Origin: Comamonadaceae bacterium CD01
Lineage (GTDB): Bacteria; Pseudomonadota; Gammaproteobacteria; Burkholderiales; Burkholderiaceae_C
NCBI GenBank assembly: GCA_002894305.1
Contig: PGEI01000017.1
Span: 1-42,253 of the forward strand
Direction: 5' to 3'
Length of the DNA: 42,253 bases
The translations under genes were made by a program, and so were the position numbers. Below the pieces are notes generated by a model. That model ran no database searches. It saw only the letters and a program-made list of their open reading frames with translations, and was not told the DNA's origin. Below, one piece after another: positions 24,734 through 34,751 of the stretch (position 1 is its first letter; every line of letters starts with the position of its first letter).

Positions 24734-25969
24734 TCAGGCCAGCGCTTCGTCAAGCGCCTCGTCCAGCAATTCAACCCAGTGGCGCACCGGCGTGTCGGTG
24801 CCTGCCTGCAGGTGGGTGATGCAGCCGACATTGGCGCTGGCGATTACCACGGGCGCGAGCGCCCCGAGGTGGCCGAGCTTGCGCGCGCGCAGCTGCTGCG
24901 ACAGCGCCGCCTGCAGCACCGAGTAGGTGCCGGCCGAGCCGCAGCACAGGTGCGACTCGGCCGGCAACTGCACGTCGAAGCCCAGCGCGCGCAGCTGCGG
25001 CTCGACCACGCCGCGCAACTGCTGGCCGTGCTGCAGCGTGCATGGCGGGTGCCAGGCGACGACGCCGGGCAGCTGGCGGCGCAGCTGATTCTTCAGGCGC
25101 GGCGCGATGTCGGCCAGCAGTTCGGACAGATCGCGCGTGGCGGCGCTCACGCGCGCGGCCTTCTCGCTGTATTTGGCGTCATTGCGCAGCAAATGGCCGT
25201 ATTCCTTGACCGTCACGCCGCAGCCCGAGGCATTCATCACGATGGCTTCGACCTCGCCGCGCTCCAGATAGGGCCACCAGGCGTCGATGTTGGCGCGCAT
25301 TTGATCCTTGCCGCCGTCCTGGTCGTTCATGTGGAACTTGACCGCGCCGCAGCAGCCGGCCTCCGCGGCGACCACCACCTGGATGCCGGCGGCGTCGAGC
25401 ACGCGGGCGGTTGCATGGTTGATGTTGGGGCTCATCGCCGGTTGCACGCAGCCGGCCAGCAGCAGCACCTTGCGCGCATGGGTGCGCGTGGGCCAATGGC
25501 CCGCACTCTGGCGCGGCGGCACCTTCTCGCGCAGCCGTGCGGGCAGGGCGCCGCGCACCGCCTGGCCCAGTTTCATTGCCGGCGCGAACAACGGCGAGGG
25601 CACGCCCTCCTTGAGCGCCCAGCGCAGTGCGCCCTCGCCCTTGGGGCGGTCGACTTTTTCCTCGACGATGCGCCGGCCGATGTCCAGCAGGTGGCCGTAC
25701 TCGACGCCGCTGGGGCAGGTGGTCTCGCAGTTGCGGCAGGTCAGACAGCGATCCAGGTGCAGCTGCGTCTTGCGGGTGGGCTGCTGGCCTTCGAGCACCT
25801 GCTTCATCAGGTAGATGCGCCCACGCGGGCTGTCGAGTTCGTCGCCCAGCAACTGGTAGGTGGGGCAGGTGGCCAGGCAAAAGCCGCAATGCACGCATTT
25901 GCGCAAAATGGCCTCGGCCTCCTGGCCTTCGGGCGTGCCGGCGAATTCGTGGGCGAGATGGGTTTGCAT
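24734..25969 (-). CDS. glcF: glycolate oxidase iron-sulfur subunit
   Basis: 411-aa protein with two 4Fe-4S clusters in the N-terminal part: CVHCGFCLATCP (Cys25, 28, 31, 35) and CLTCRNCETTCP. Two CCG domains follow (CCGAVKF and CCGSAGTY), as in GlcF and heterodisulfide reductase-like subunits. It carries electrons from the FAD subunits of the membrane-linked glycolate oxidase to the quinone pool. It starts 3 bp after glcE stops and is surely co-transcribed with it. The FAD subunit GlcD is not in this window. Confidence 0.93.
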   Translation of the reverse strand: MQTHLAHEFAGTPEGQEAEAILRKCVHCGFCLATCPTYQLLGDELDSPRGRIYLMKQVLEGQQPTRKTQLHLDRCLTCRNCETTCPSGVEYGHLLDIGRRIVEEKVDRPKGEGALRWALKEGVPSPLFAPAMKLGQAVRGALPARLREKVPPRQSAGHWPTRTHARKVLLLAGCVQPAMSPNINHATARVLDAAGIQVVVAAEAGCCGAVKFHMNDQDGGKDQMRANIDAWWPYLERGEVEAIVMNASGCGVTVKEYGHLLRNDAKYSEKAARVSAATRDLSELLADIAPRLKNQLRRQLPGVVAWHPPCTLQHGQQLRGVVEPQLRALGFDVQLPAESHLCCGSAGTYSVLQAALSQQLRARKLGHLGALAPVVIASANVGCITHLQAGTDTPVRHWVELLDEALDEALA

Positions 25970-25972
25970 GGC

Positions 25973-27094
25973 TCAATCCTGGACGTGCGACGCGCTGCGG
26001 GGGCTGCTGAAAATACCGTCCGGGTCGAACGCCTGGCTCAGCCGCTGGTGGATGGCCGCCAGCGCCGGCTGTTGCAGGTCGAAGAGGTCATCGGCCCGTG
26101 CCTGGCCGGCCTCGTCGGCGGCAAACAGGCTGGCGCTGCCGCCGGTCTGCGCAGCGGCGGCGCGCAGCGCATCGCCGGCCTCGGGCGGCGCCTGCACCCA
26201 GCGCAGGCCGCCATGCCATTCGACCAGCGCAGCCGCCACGCCCGCGGGCAGCTGCAGCACCGGCGCGGTCTGCGGCACCGACAACCGCCACAGCGCATCA
26301 CCCGGCGCGCGCGCAGTGAACCAGGGCAGGCTCTGGTCGCGGCAGGCCTGCCAGTCGCCGGGTACGTTGGGTGCGTCCTGCAGCGTGCCGCCCATGGTGC
26401 GGCAGGCCGATTCGACCGCCGCACGCGCGCCGCGCAGGCGCACGAAAAGCATGCCCTGGCCGCCGTCCTCGACCCAGCAGCTGGCGTTGAGCGGCAACGG
26501 CTGGCCGCCCCAGGTGTTGAGCAACTGCAGGGCCTCGGCCTGGTCGCAGTCAAAGCGCAGCGTGGCCTCGGCCGGCGCCACGGGCAGCACCTTGAGGCTG
26601 ACCTCGGTGATCACACCCAGCCGCCCCCAGCTGCCGGCCATCAGGCGCGAGACGTCGTAGCCGGCGACGTTCTTCATCACCTGGCCGCCAAAGCGCAGCA
26701 GCTGGCCGCGGCCGTTGACGATCTCGATGCCCAGCACGAAGTCGCGCAGCGCGCCCACGTTTGCACGTGCCGGCCCCGACAGGCCGGCCGCGACCATGCC
26801 GCCCACCGTGCCGCCGGCGCCAAAGCGCGGTGGCTCGAACGCCAGGCACTGGCCGTGCTCGGCCAGCAGCGCCTCCAGCTCGGCCAGCGGCGTGCCGGCC
26901 AGCGCGGTGACGACCAGCTCGCTGGGCTCGTAGGCCAGCACGCCCGACAGCGCGCGCAGATCCAGCGCGTCGCCCGCGGGCGACGCGCCCCAGGGGTGGA
27001 ACGACTTGGTGGCGCCGCCGCGCAGGGCCAGGCGCTGGCGCCGGCCGGCGTGCTCGCGCACACGGTCGACGATCTGGGTGAGGGCTGCTTGCAT
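25973..27094 (-). CDS. glcE: glycolate oxidase FAD-binding subunit GlcE
   Basis: 373-aa subunit with a VAO-type FAD-binding domain: LALRGGATKSFHPWG near residue 25, the GAGGTVGGMVAAGLSG pyrophosphate loop, and NVAGYDVSRLMAGSWG. ATG 27094 starts just before the conserved region; upstream in-frame sequence lacks conservation and would run across the divergent comM promoter. GlcE works with GlcD and GlcF to oxidise glycolate to glyoxylate. The usual upstream partner glcD is absent; comM is divergent with a 127-bp gap. Confidence 0.92.
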   Translation of the reverse strand: MQAALTQIVDRVREHAGRRQRLALRGGATKSFHPWGASPAGDALDLRALSGVLAYEPSELVVTALAGTPLAELEALLAEHGQCLAFEPPRFGAGGTVGGMVAAGLSGPARANVGALRDFVLGIEIVNGRGQLLRFGGQVMKNVAGYDVSRLMAGSWGRLGVITEVSLKVLPVAPAEATLRFDCDQAEALQLLNTWGGQPLPLNASCWVEDGGQGMLFVRLRGARAAVESACRTMGGTLQDAPNVPGDWQACRDQSLPWFTARAPGDALWRLSVPQTAPVLQLPAGVAAALVEWHGGLRWVQAPPEAGDALRAAAAQTGGSASLFAADEAGQARADDLFDLQQPALAAIHQRLSQAFDPDGIFSSPRSASHVQD

Positions 27095-27221
27095 GAAGAC
27101 GATGGTACTGCCGCACCCCCGCGTGGCCGCCTCCTGTGGGTTTGATTTTTTTGAACGCGCGGCGTGAATCCACGCCTGCCCTGCACAATGCACCCAGTCG
27201 AACGCAACGGGAGGAGAACCC

Positions 27222-28769
27222 ATGGGCCTAGCCTCGGTACAAAGCCGCGCCCTGCTCGGCCTGCAGGCGCCCACGGTGACGGTGGAGGTGCACCTGGCAA
27301 ACGGCCTGCCCAGCTTCACGCTGGTGGGCCTGGCCGACGTGGAGGTCAAGGAAGCGCGCGAGCGCGTGCGCTCGGCGCTGCAGAACGCGGGGCTGGAATT
27401 CCCCGCCAACAAGAAAATCACCGTCAACCTGGCGCCGGCCGACCTGCCCAAGGACTCGGGGCGCTTCGACCTGCCGATCGCGCTGGGCATTCTGGCGGCC
27501 AGCGGCCAGATCGACGCGCGGCGGCTGGCCGGCTGGGAGTTCGCCGGCGAGCTGTCGCTGTCGGGCGCGCTGCGGGCGGTGCGCGGCGCGCTGGCCACGG
27601 CGCTGGCGCTGCGCAGCCAGGGCGAGGGGCTGCGCGTGGTGTTGCCGCCGGGCAGCGCCGAGGAGGCGGCACTGGTGCCGGACACGCAGATTTACCGCGC
27701 CCGCCACCTGCTGGACGTGGTACGCCAGTTTTTGCCACAGGCGCCGGACGGCGAGGCGCCCGGCAACGCGGGCGACGGCGACGGCTGGCAGCGGCTGCAA
27801 CCAGCCACGCCCGCGCCGCACGTGGGCGGCCCGGATCTGGCCGACGTCAAGGGCCAGGCCGGTGCGCGTCGGGCACTGGAGATTGCCGCCGCCGGCGGCC
27901 ACGGCCTGCTGCTGGTGGGGCCGCCGGGTTCGGGCAAGTCGATGCTGGCGCAGCGCTTTGCCGGCATCCTGCCGCCGATGAGCGTGGCCCAGGCGCTGGA
28001 GAGCGCGGCCGTTGCCAGCCTGGTCGGACGCTTCACGCCGGCGCAGTGGATGCAGCGCCCCACGGCCAGCCCGCACCACAGCTGCAGCGCGGTGGCGCTG
28101 GTGGGCGGCAGCTCGCCGCCGCGGCCCGGCGAGATCTCGCTGGCGCACGAGGGCGTGCTGTTTCTCGACGAATTCCCCGAATTCGCCCGCAGCGCGCTGG
28201 AGGCGCTGCGCGAGCCGCTGGAGAGCGGCCACATCACGATTGCCCGGGCGGCGCAGCGCGCGCAGTTTCCGGCGCGCTTTCAGCTGGTCGCAGCGATGAA
28301 CCCCTGCCCTTGCGGCTTTCACGGCTCGCGCCAGCGCGCCTGCCGCTGCACGCCCGACCAGGTCGCGCGCTACCAGGGCAAGCTGTCAGGGCCGCTGCTC
28401 GATCGCATCGACCTGCATGTCGAAGTGCCGGCGCTGGCCGCGGACGAGCTGCTGGACGCGCCGCCCGGCGAGGCCAGCGCCCGCGTGCGCGAGCGCGTTG
28501 CCGGCGCGCACCAGCGCGCGCTGGCGCGCCAGGGCAAAGCCAACCAGGCGCTGCAGGGCCAGGAGCTGCAGGACATGGTGCGGCTGGACGCGGCCGCCCA
28601 CGGCTTCTTGCAGACTGCCGCCGCGCGGCTGGGCTGGTCGGCCCGCGCCACGCACCGGGCGCTGCGCGTGGCGCGCACCGTGGCCGACCTGGCGGGCAGC
28701 GACCAGGTCACCGTCGCCCACGTGGGCGAGGCGGTGCAGTACCGCCGCGTGCTGCGCGCGGTGCAGTAA
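27222..28769 (+). CDS. comM: YifB/ComM family Mg-chelatase-like AAA+ ATPase
   Basis: 515-aa protein with an N-terminal ChlI-like domain (residues 1-150, VEVHLANGLPSFTLVGL), an AAA+ core with Walker A GPPGSGKS (Lys239) and Walker B LFLDEFPEF, and a C-terminal Mg-chelatase helical domain. A Cys-rich MNPCPCGFHG loop follows the Walker B region. ComM is a hexameric helicase that drives branch migration during natural transformation. GGGAGGAGA gives a strong ribosome-binding site for ATG 27222. It is monocistronic and divergent from glcE. Confidence 0.94.
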   Translation: MGLASVQSRALLGLQAPTVTVEVHLANGLPSFTLVGLADVEVKEARERVRSALQNAGLEFPANKKITVNLAPADLPKDSGRFDLPIALGILAASGQIDARRLAGWEFAGELSLSGALRAVRGALATALALRSQGEGLRVVLPPGSAEEAALVPDTQIYRARHLLDVVRQFLPQAPDGEAPGNAGDGDGWQRLQPATPAPHVGGPDLADVKGQAGARRALEIAAAGGHGLLLVGPPGSGKSMLAQRFAGILPPMSVAQALESAAVASLVGRFTPAQWMQRPTASPHHSCSAVALVGGSSPPRPGEISLAHEGVLFLDEFPEFARSALEALREPLESGHITIARAAQRAQFPARFQLVAAMNPCPCGFHGSRQRACRCTPDQVARYQGKLSGPLLDRIDLHVEVPALAADELLDAPPGEASARVRERVAGAHQRALARQGKANQALQGQELQDMVRLDAAAHGFLQTAAARLGWSARATHRALRVARTVADLAGSDQVTVAHVGEAVQYRRVLRAVQ

Positions 28770-28839
28770 ACCTGGATTTTTGTCGTGTGCGGGACGGACT
28801 TGATGGGGAGCCCGTCACCTTCAGAGCGTGTTTACGATC

Positions 28840-31188
28840 TCAGGCCAGCAGGCGCTCGGGGTTGGCATCCAGCTTGGTCAGCGCCTCGCGCGTGGCGCGC
28901 AGCGTCAGTGTTTCCTGCTCCTGCGGCGCCAGCAGGCCGGATTGCAGGTAGGCGGCCATGCGCGCCAGCTGCATCAGGTAGGTGTTGCCGCTTCCGGCGG
29001 CAAACAGGTGCAGCTGCTTGCGGTCGCTGTGCCAGATGTACTGGACGCGCGCCTGCACGCCGTTGTGCTCCAGCGTGAACCACGAGCCGGGCTGCAGGTT
29101 GCGCGCCCACTGCAGCATGTCGTCCAGTGGCGGCGGGCTGCCCTGCACGTCGGCAATGACCTGGATGGACGAGGCATCTATGCCCAGCAGCATCTCGATG
29201 TTGTCGGCGTTCAGGGGCATGTCACCCAGCGCGTCGTCGTCGATGTAGTCCTCAAGTTCGGCCAGGCGCTCGGCCATCGCCTCGATCTGCTCCTGTGCAA
29301 TGCCGTCGGTGCGCGCGACGAAGGCCTCGGACATGATGTCGGTCAGCTGCTTGATCTGCGTCTGCTGCGCCTGTGCCTGCATGCCCAGCAGCGCCAGGCC
29401 GGCGGACAGGCATTCAAGCAGGCCCGGCAGGCGCTCGACGACGCGGGCGCGGTCGCTGCGGTGCGGCTTGGCGCTGCAGGCCCAGACCAGGTCGGCGGCC
29501 AGGCGCTTGAAGGCCAGCGTCTGCGCGTTCTGCGGGCCGTAGCGCACGGCCGACATGGCCAGCACCTCGGCCCAGGTCTTGAACAGGAATTCGCGGATCT
29601 CCTCGCGCACCGGCATGCTTTGCAGCATGGTGCGCAGCTCGATCGTGTACTGGATGGCCAGCGTCTCCTTGTGCTCGACCTGCTGGGCCAGGCCGACCAG
29701 GCGCGACTTGGTCTGATCCTCGGTCAGGTAGCGCGCCAGGAATTTCTCGAACTCGTCGTAGACCAGCTGGAACACGCGTTTGCCGGTCTCGGGGTATTGC
29801 TCGATGACCTGCACGATGCGGCGGATCTCCACCTCCAGCGCGCCCACGCTCACGCCGGCGTCAAAGCCCAGCACGCAGGCGCCCATGCGGTCGATCAGCT
29901 TGCGCGCGGGGTGCGCCAGGTCGCGGAAAAAGCTCGGGTCCGCCAGCGCCACGCGCAGCACCGGCACCTGCAGGCGGGCAAACCACACGCGCACCGCCGC
30001 CGGAATGCGCTCCTCGCTCAGAATGCTCTGGAACATCAGCGCGACCACCTCGATGATCGCCTTCTCGCTGGCCGAGCCAGCCTTTTTCTTCAGCGCCTGC
30101 GCCTCACTGGCTACCTGCGCAACCATCTGCACCACGGCCTGCTGCGGGGGAGCGGCAAGTATTTGCGTGGCCAGCATGTCGTAGTGCGACGGCGCCACCG
30201 CCTGGTAGGCGGTCAACGCCTCGGTCAGCGCGGCCGACGCGGGCGGCGCGTGTTCCATGTTGAAGCCGGTGGCCGGCTGCGCCAGCAGGCGGCGCAATTG
30301 CATCATCACGCCCTGGGCGCGCTGGCGCGCACGCACGAAGGGGTTGATGTAGGCGGGCTGGCCGCTGCTGCCTGGCACCACCGGCATGCCGGGCATGGTG
30401 TGGTGCATGCCCTGCGCACCCGCCATGGCCTGGCCGGCCAGGCGTGCGCGCAGCGAGCTGTGCATGTCGATACCCGAACCTGGCCCGGTCATCGACCCCG
30501 TCCCGGTGGTGGGCGGCACGCCAAAGTCGCTGTGGCGCACGCGCGCCATGGACTGCAGCTGCTCGGGCGACGCCACGCCTTGCTCGTCGTACAGCGCGGC
30601 CACGTCGCGGTACAGCGGCAGCAGCAGCGTGGCCAGCGTGCGCTGCAGCGGGTCGACGGCCAGTTGCAAGTCCTCGCGCTCCAGGCCCGCGTCCAGCCAC
30701 TGCTCGACGAGCTTGAGGCACAGAGTCTCGGGGCGCAGCACGTCGGCGCTGTCGAGCTCCGCGTCTTCCAGGTACTGGGTACGCCGGCGCACCAGGTCGT
30801 AGATGCTGGCGACCTGCTCGGTGACGATCAGCGCCATGCGCGAGGCGGCCAGCTTGTTCTCGACCGCGTCGTCGCCCAGCAGCTCCAGCGCCGCAGGGTC
30901 GGTGTTGCTGGGCAGGTCGACCGCGGCGCTGCTGGCCGGCGCGTCCAGCGCTTCGCGCCAGGCGCCGGCGGTCTGCGTCAACCAGCTGCGCGCCACCTTC
31001 TGGTAGCGCAGCCAGGTGTCGTGGCGCTGCTGCATCTCGCGCTGCGTCGCGGTCTGGCCGACCAGTTCGGACAGGAATGTGAGCAGCGCCTTGTCCAGCT
31101 GCCCCAGGTCGTTGCACAGCGCATCCACGAAGCGCATGCGCGCCTGTCGCGTCAGTCGGCGGTGGAGGGCGGCCTGTCGTGCATCCAT
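28840..31188 (-). CDS. DUF1631 family protein
   Basis: 782-aa mostly helical, acidic-to-neutral protein with no membrane segments. The opening RRLTRQARMRFVDAL, the central MMQLRRLLAQP region and the C-terminal PilZ-like part (SWFTLEHNGVQARVQYIW, about 700-740) match DUF1631 proteins, sometimes wrongly called thymidine phosphorylase. The function is unknown; the PilZ-like end suggests possible cyclic-di-GMP response, which is inference. It stands alone between comM (convergent, 70 bp) and secF. Confidence 0.85.
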   Translation of the reverse strand: MDARQAALHRRLTRQARMRFVDALCNDLGQLDKALLTFLSELVGQTATQREMQQRHDTWLRYQKVARSWLTQTAGAWREALDAPASSAAVDLPSNTDPAALELLGDDAVENKLAASRMALIVTEQVASIYDLVRRRTQYLEDAELDSADVLRPETLCLKLVEQWLDAGLEREDLQLAVDPLQRTLATLLLPLYRDVAALYDEQGVASPEQLQSMARVRHSDFGVPPTTGTGSMTGPGSGIDMHSSLRARLAGQAMAGAQGMHHTMPGMPVVPGSSGQPAYINPFVRARQRAQGVMMQLRRLLAQPATGFNMEHAPPASAALTEALTAYQAVAPSHYDMLATQILAAPPQQAVVQMVAQVASEAQALKKKAGSASEKAIIEVVALMFQSILSEERIPAAVRVWFARLQVPVLRVALADPSFFRDLAHPARKLIDRMGACVLGFDAGVSVGALEVEIRRIVQVIEQYPETGKRVFQLVYDEFEKFLARYLTEDQTKSRLVGLAQQVEHKETLAIQYTIELRTMLQSMPVREEIREFLFKTWAEVLAMSAVRYGPQNAQTLAFKRLAADLVWACSAKPHRSDRARVVERLPGLLECLSAGLALLGMQAQAQQTQIKQLTDIMSEAFVARTDGIAQEQIEAMAERLAELEDYIDDDALGDMPLNADNIEMLLGIDASSIQVIADVQGSPPPLDDMLQWARNLQPGSWFTLEHNGVQARVQYIWHSDRKQLHLFAAGSGNTYLMQLARMAAYLQSGLLAPQEQETLTLRATREALTKLDANPERLLA

Positions 31189-31272
31189 AGGCTGGTCATC
31201 TTACTGGCTGTCCCTGCGGGCGGGTCAGCCTGATGCGCCGGGGCGACAGGCGGTCAAGGCAACAAAATGTAT

Positions 31273-31295
31273 GCAGGGCGCACCGGGCGCCCTGC
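31273..31295 (-). terminator. probable terminator of the secDF operon
   Basis: GCAGGGCGC and GCGCCCTGC flank a 5-nt loop, 21 bp beyond the secF stop. On the minus strand a short T-rich ATACATTTTGTT follows, weaker than a full T-run. Confidence 0.6.
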
Positions 31296-31315
31296 AAGAC
31301 GGCCAGTGGATGGCC

Positions 31316-32266
31316 TCAGACGACCGCGCCGGCGTTGGGGTCGTTGGGATCGTCTTCCTTGCGCTGGTGCCTGACCAGGTCCTCGCGCTTGACGCCCAGC
31401 CACATGGCGATCGCCGCGGCGACGAACACCGACGAGTAGATGCCGAACAGGATGCCGATGGTCAGCGCCAGCGCGAAGTAGTGCAGGCTGGGGCCGCCGA
31501 AGAAGAACATCGACAGCACCATGGCCTCGGTCGAGGCGTGGGTGATGACGGTGCGGCTGATCGTCGAGGTGATGCCGTGGTCGATGACCTCGTGCGTGGT
31601 GAGCTTGCGGAATTTGCGGAAGGTCTCGCGGATCCGGTCGAAGATCACCACCGACTCGTTGACCGAGTAGCCCAGCACCGCCAGCACGCCGGCGAGCACC
31701 GACAGCGAGAACTCCCACTGGAAGAAGGCGAAGAAGCCCAGGATGATCACGACGTCGTGCAGGTTGGCGATGACGCCGGCGACGCCGAACTTCCACTCGA
31801 AGCGAAACGCCAGGTAGATGACGATGCCCAGCACCACCATGCCCAGCGCCATCAGGCCGCCCTTGACCAGCTCCTCGCCCACCTGCGGACCGACGAACTC
31901 GGTACGCCGCAGCTGCACGCCCTCGCTCTGCGTCTTGAGCGCGGCCAGCACCTGCTCGCTTTGCTGCGCCGAGGTCACGCCCTTTTGCACCGGCAGGCGG
32001 ATCATCACGTCGCGCGAGGTGCCGAAGTTCTGCACCACCACGTCCTTGTATCCCAGGCTGGCCACCGTATCGCGCACCTTGCCGATGTCGGCTGTCTGCG
32101 TGTAGGCCACCTCCATGACGGTGCCGCCGGTGAACTCCACCGACAGGTGCAGGCCGCGCGTGACCAGGAAGAACACCGCCAGCGCGAAGGTGATGAAGGA
32201 GACCGCGTTGAGCACCAACGCGTACTTCATGAACGGGATGTCTTTTTTGATCCGGAAAAATTCCAT
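31316..32266 (-). CDS. secF: protein translocase subunit SecF
   Basis: 316-aa membrane protein with six transmembrane segments and a periplasmic loop after the first. The family motif VNESVVIFDRIRE lies in the cytosolic loop before segment 5. SecF and SecD use the proton motive force to complete protein export through SecYEG. It starts 26 bp after the secD stop. The extreme C-terminus is short and hydrophilic, as usual for SecF. Confidence 0.96.
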   Translation of the reverse strand: MEFFRIKKDIPFMKYALVLNAVSFITFALAVFFLVTRGLHLSVEFTGGTVMEVAYTQTADIGKVRDTVASLGYKDVVVQNFGTSRDVMIRLPVQKGVTSAQQSEQVLAALKTQSEGVQLRRTEFVGPQVGEELVKGGLMALGMVVLGIVIYLAFRFEWKFGVAGVIANLHDVVIILGFFAFFQWEFSLSVLAGVLAVLGYSVNESVVIFDRIRETFRKFRKLTTHEVIDHGITSTISRTVITHASTEAMVLSMFFFGGPSLHYFALALTIGILFGIYSSVFVAAAIAMWLGVKREDLVRHQRKEDDPNDPNAGAVV

Positions 32267-32292
32267 GATGCGTGTCCTTTTTTCCGGGGTTC

Positions 32293-34206
32293 TCAGTTAC
32301 CGCCAGTGCCGGTACCGCGGCCGGCAACCGAGCGCAGCTGCGAGGCGTCCTCGGGCTTCCAGACCTGGCCGATGGCGATGCTCTTGAGCTTCTTCTTGCG
32401 GCCATACCAGAGGTTGACCAGGCCGCGCGAGAAGAACACGGCCGAGAACATGCTGGTCAGGATGCCGATGCAGTGCACCACGGCAAAGCCGCGCACCGGG
32501 CCGGAGCCAAAGGCCAGCAGCGCCAGGCCCGCGATCAGCGTGGTGACGTTGGAGTCCAGAATCGTCGCCCAGGCGTGCTCGTAGCCGGCCGAGATCGCCG
32601 TCTGCGGCGCAGCGCCGGCGCGCAGCTCCTCGCGGATGCGCTCGTTGATCAGCACGTTGGAGTCGATCGCCACGCCCAGCGCCAGCGCCATGGCGGCAAT
32701 GCCGGGCAGCGTCAGCGTGGCCTGCAGCATCGACAGGATGGCGATCAGCATCAGCACGTTCACGGACAGCGCGATGGTGGAGAACACGCCGAACAGCATG
32801 TAGTACACGCACATGAACAGCGCGATGACGACCATGCCCCAGACGACCGAGTGCACGCCGCGGGTGATGTTGTCGGCGCCCAGGCTGGGGCCGATGGTGT
32901 ATTCCTCGATGATCTCCATCGGCGCGGCCAGGGAGCCGGCGCGCAGCAGCAGCGCCGTGTCGTTGGCCTCCATCGTCGTCATGCGGCCCGAGATCTGCAC
33001 GCGCCCGCCGCCGATCTCGCTCCTGATGACCGGCGCGGTGACGACCTCGCCCTTGCCCTTCTCGAACAGCACGATGGCCATGCGCTTGCCGATGTTCTCG
33101 CGCGTCACGTCCTTGAAGATGCGCGAGCCCTTGGCGTCCAGCGTCAGGTTCACGGTCGGCTCCTGCGTCTGGCCGTCAAAGCCGGGCTGGGCGTCGGTCA
33201 GGTTCTCGCCCGTGAGGATGACCTGTTTCTGCACGATGACCGCCTGGCCATTCCTGTCCAGGTATTTCTCGTCGCCGAACGGCACCGGGCCGGTGCCCAT
33301 CTCGGCCGCGCGCCCTTCCGTGCTCTCGTCGACCATGCGCACCTCAAGCGTCGCGGTGCGCCCCAGGATGTCCTTGGCCTTGGCCGTGTCCTGCACGCCG
33401 GGCAGCTGCACGACGATGCGGTCCAGCCCCTGCTGCTGGATCACCGGCTCGGCCACGCCCAGCTCGTTGATGCGGTTGCCCAGCGTGACGATGTTCTGCT
33501 TGAGCGCCTGCTCCTGCACGCGGCGCAGCGCCTCGGGCTTGATTGACGCGGTCAGCATCAATGCGCCGCCGTCGGCGGCGGCGCTCGTCGCCTGCAGGTC
33601 GGGGAACTGGTCGGCAATCAGGTTGCGCACGGCCGTCGCCATGGCATCGTCGCGCACGCGCACCTGGATCTGCTGGGCGTCGCGCGAGACGCCGCCGTGA
33701 CGGATGCCCTTCTCGCGCAGCGCGGTGCGCAGGTCGCCGGCGTAAGACTCCGTCTTCTTGGTCAGCGCCGCCTGCATGTCCACCTGCAGCATGAAGTGCA
33801 CGCCACCGCGCAGGTCCAGCCCCAGGTACATCGGGCGCGCGTTGATCGCGGTGAGCCAGTCGGGCGAGCGCGACACCAGGTTGAGCGCGACGATGTACAT
33901 CGGGTCGCTCGGGTCGCTGATCAGTGCGTGCTCGATCGCGTCCTTGGCCTTGAGCTGGTTGTCGGGCGTGTCAAAGCGCGCGCGCACCGAGTTGCCGTCA
34001 AAGCTGACCGAGTCGGCCTGCACGCCGGCGGCCTTGAGCGCCTGCTCGACGCGCTCCTGCACCGCCGCGTCGACCTTGACCGTTGCCTTGGCCGAGGACA
34101 CCTGCACCGCTGGCGCCTCGCCGAAAAAATTGGGCAGGGTGTAGATGACCCCCACCAGCAGCGCGATCCCCAGGATCACGTACTTCCAGACCGGGTAACG
34201 GTTCAT
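32293..34206 (-). CDS. secD: protein translocase subunit SecD
   Basis: 637-aa RND-like membrane protein. It starts MNRYPVWKYVILG with segment 1, then a large periplasmic domain with the signature LDLRGGVHFML, and the C-terminal five-segment bundle with GVAIDSNVLINERIREE. ATG 34206 is selected because the preceding in-frame residues are charged and unlike SecD starts. Length is as expected. It is the middle gene of yajC-secD-secF. Confidence 0.96.
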   Translation of the reverse strand: MNRYPVWKYVILGIALLVGVIYTLPNFFGEAPAVQVSSAKATVKVDAAVQERVEQALKAAGVQADSVSFDGNSVRARFDTPDNQLKAKDAIEHALISDPSDPMYIVALNLVSRSPDWLTAINARPMYLGLDLRGGVHFMLQVDMQAALTKKTESYAGDLRTALREKGIRHGGVSRDAQQIQVRVRDDAMATAVRNLIADQFPDLQATSAAADGGALMLTASIKPEALRRVQEQALKQNIVTLGNRINELGVAEPVIQQQGLDRIVVQLPGVQDTAKAKDILGRTATLEVRMVDESTEGRAAEMGTGPVPFGDEKYLDRNGQAVIVQKQVILTGENLTDAQPGFDGQTQEPTVNLTLDAKGSRIFKDVTRENIGKRMAIVLFEKGKGEVVTAPVIRSEIGGGRVQISGRMTTMEANDTALLLRAGSLAAPMEIIEEYTIGPSLGADNITRGVHSVVWGMVVIALFMCVYYMLFGVFSTIALSVNVLMLIAILSMLQATLTLPGIAAMALALGVAIDSNVLINERIREELRAGAAPQTAISAGYEHAWATILDSNVTTLIAGLALLAFGSGPVRGFAVVHCIGILTSMFSAVFFSRGLVNLWYGRKKKLKSIAIGQVWKPEDASQLRSVAGRGTGTGGN

Positions 34207-34276
34207 GATTGCGCTTCGGGTATGGCGTGGCCGGGCGCGCCGGCCCACCGCAGTTGGCCCCGGGGCGGGGCGAAAA

Positions 34277-34606
34277 TTACTTGACGGTGCCCTTGGGCAG
34301 CACCTGGGTGACGGCGCTGCGCTGGATCTGCAGTTCGATGCCGCTTGCCACTTCGATGTGCAGCGTGCCCTCGCCCAGGCGCGTGACCTTGCCCAGGATG
34401 CCGCCGGCGGTGGCCACCTCGTCGCCCTTGGCGATCGCCTCGATCATGGCCTTGTGCTCTTTCTGGCGCTTCATCTGCGGGCGGATCATGATGAAGTACA
34501 GAACGACGAACATCAGCACCAGCGGCAGCATGCCGGTCAGCGACGATGCGAAACCGCCGTCGGCGGCTGCGGGAGCGGTCTGGGCAAAGGCAGAGGAAAT
34601 AAACAC
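34277..34606 (-). CDS. yajC: Sec translocon accessory protein YajC
   Basis: 109-aa protein with a single hydrophobic segment (LPLVLMFVVLYFIMIRPQ, about residues 28-47), then the typical KRQKEHKAMIEAIAKGDEV cytosolic part. It associates with SecDF in the inner membrane. It leads the yajC-secD-secF operon, 70 bp before secD. Confidence 0.95.
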   Translation of the reverse strand: MFISSAFAQTAPAAADGGFASSLTGMLPLVLMFVVLYFIMIRPQMKRQKEHKAMIEAIAKGDEVATAGGILGKVTRLGEGTLHIEVASGIELQIQRSAVTQVLPKGTVK

Positions 34607-34699
34607 GAAAAACTCCGATGGCTACGGGGCGGGGTTGATGGATGGAGGCGCCCCGCCGCAGCAGGCCGCCCGGGCTACGCGTGCCGCAGCCAGCCGAAC

Positions 34700-34705
34700 A
34701 TTGTA
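34700..34705 (-). promoter_or_regulatory. possible -10 element for yajC-secDF
   Basis: TACAAT on the minus strand, about 95 bp before yajC, is a good -10 match, but no -35 is seen at the proper spacing. Confidence 0.25.
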
Positions 34706-34751
34706 AGCGTCGCTCTACGGACGCCCGCGCCGAAGCCCCTGGAGCAATCCG

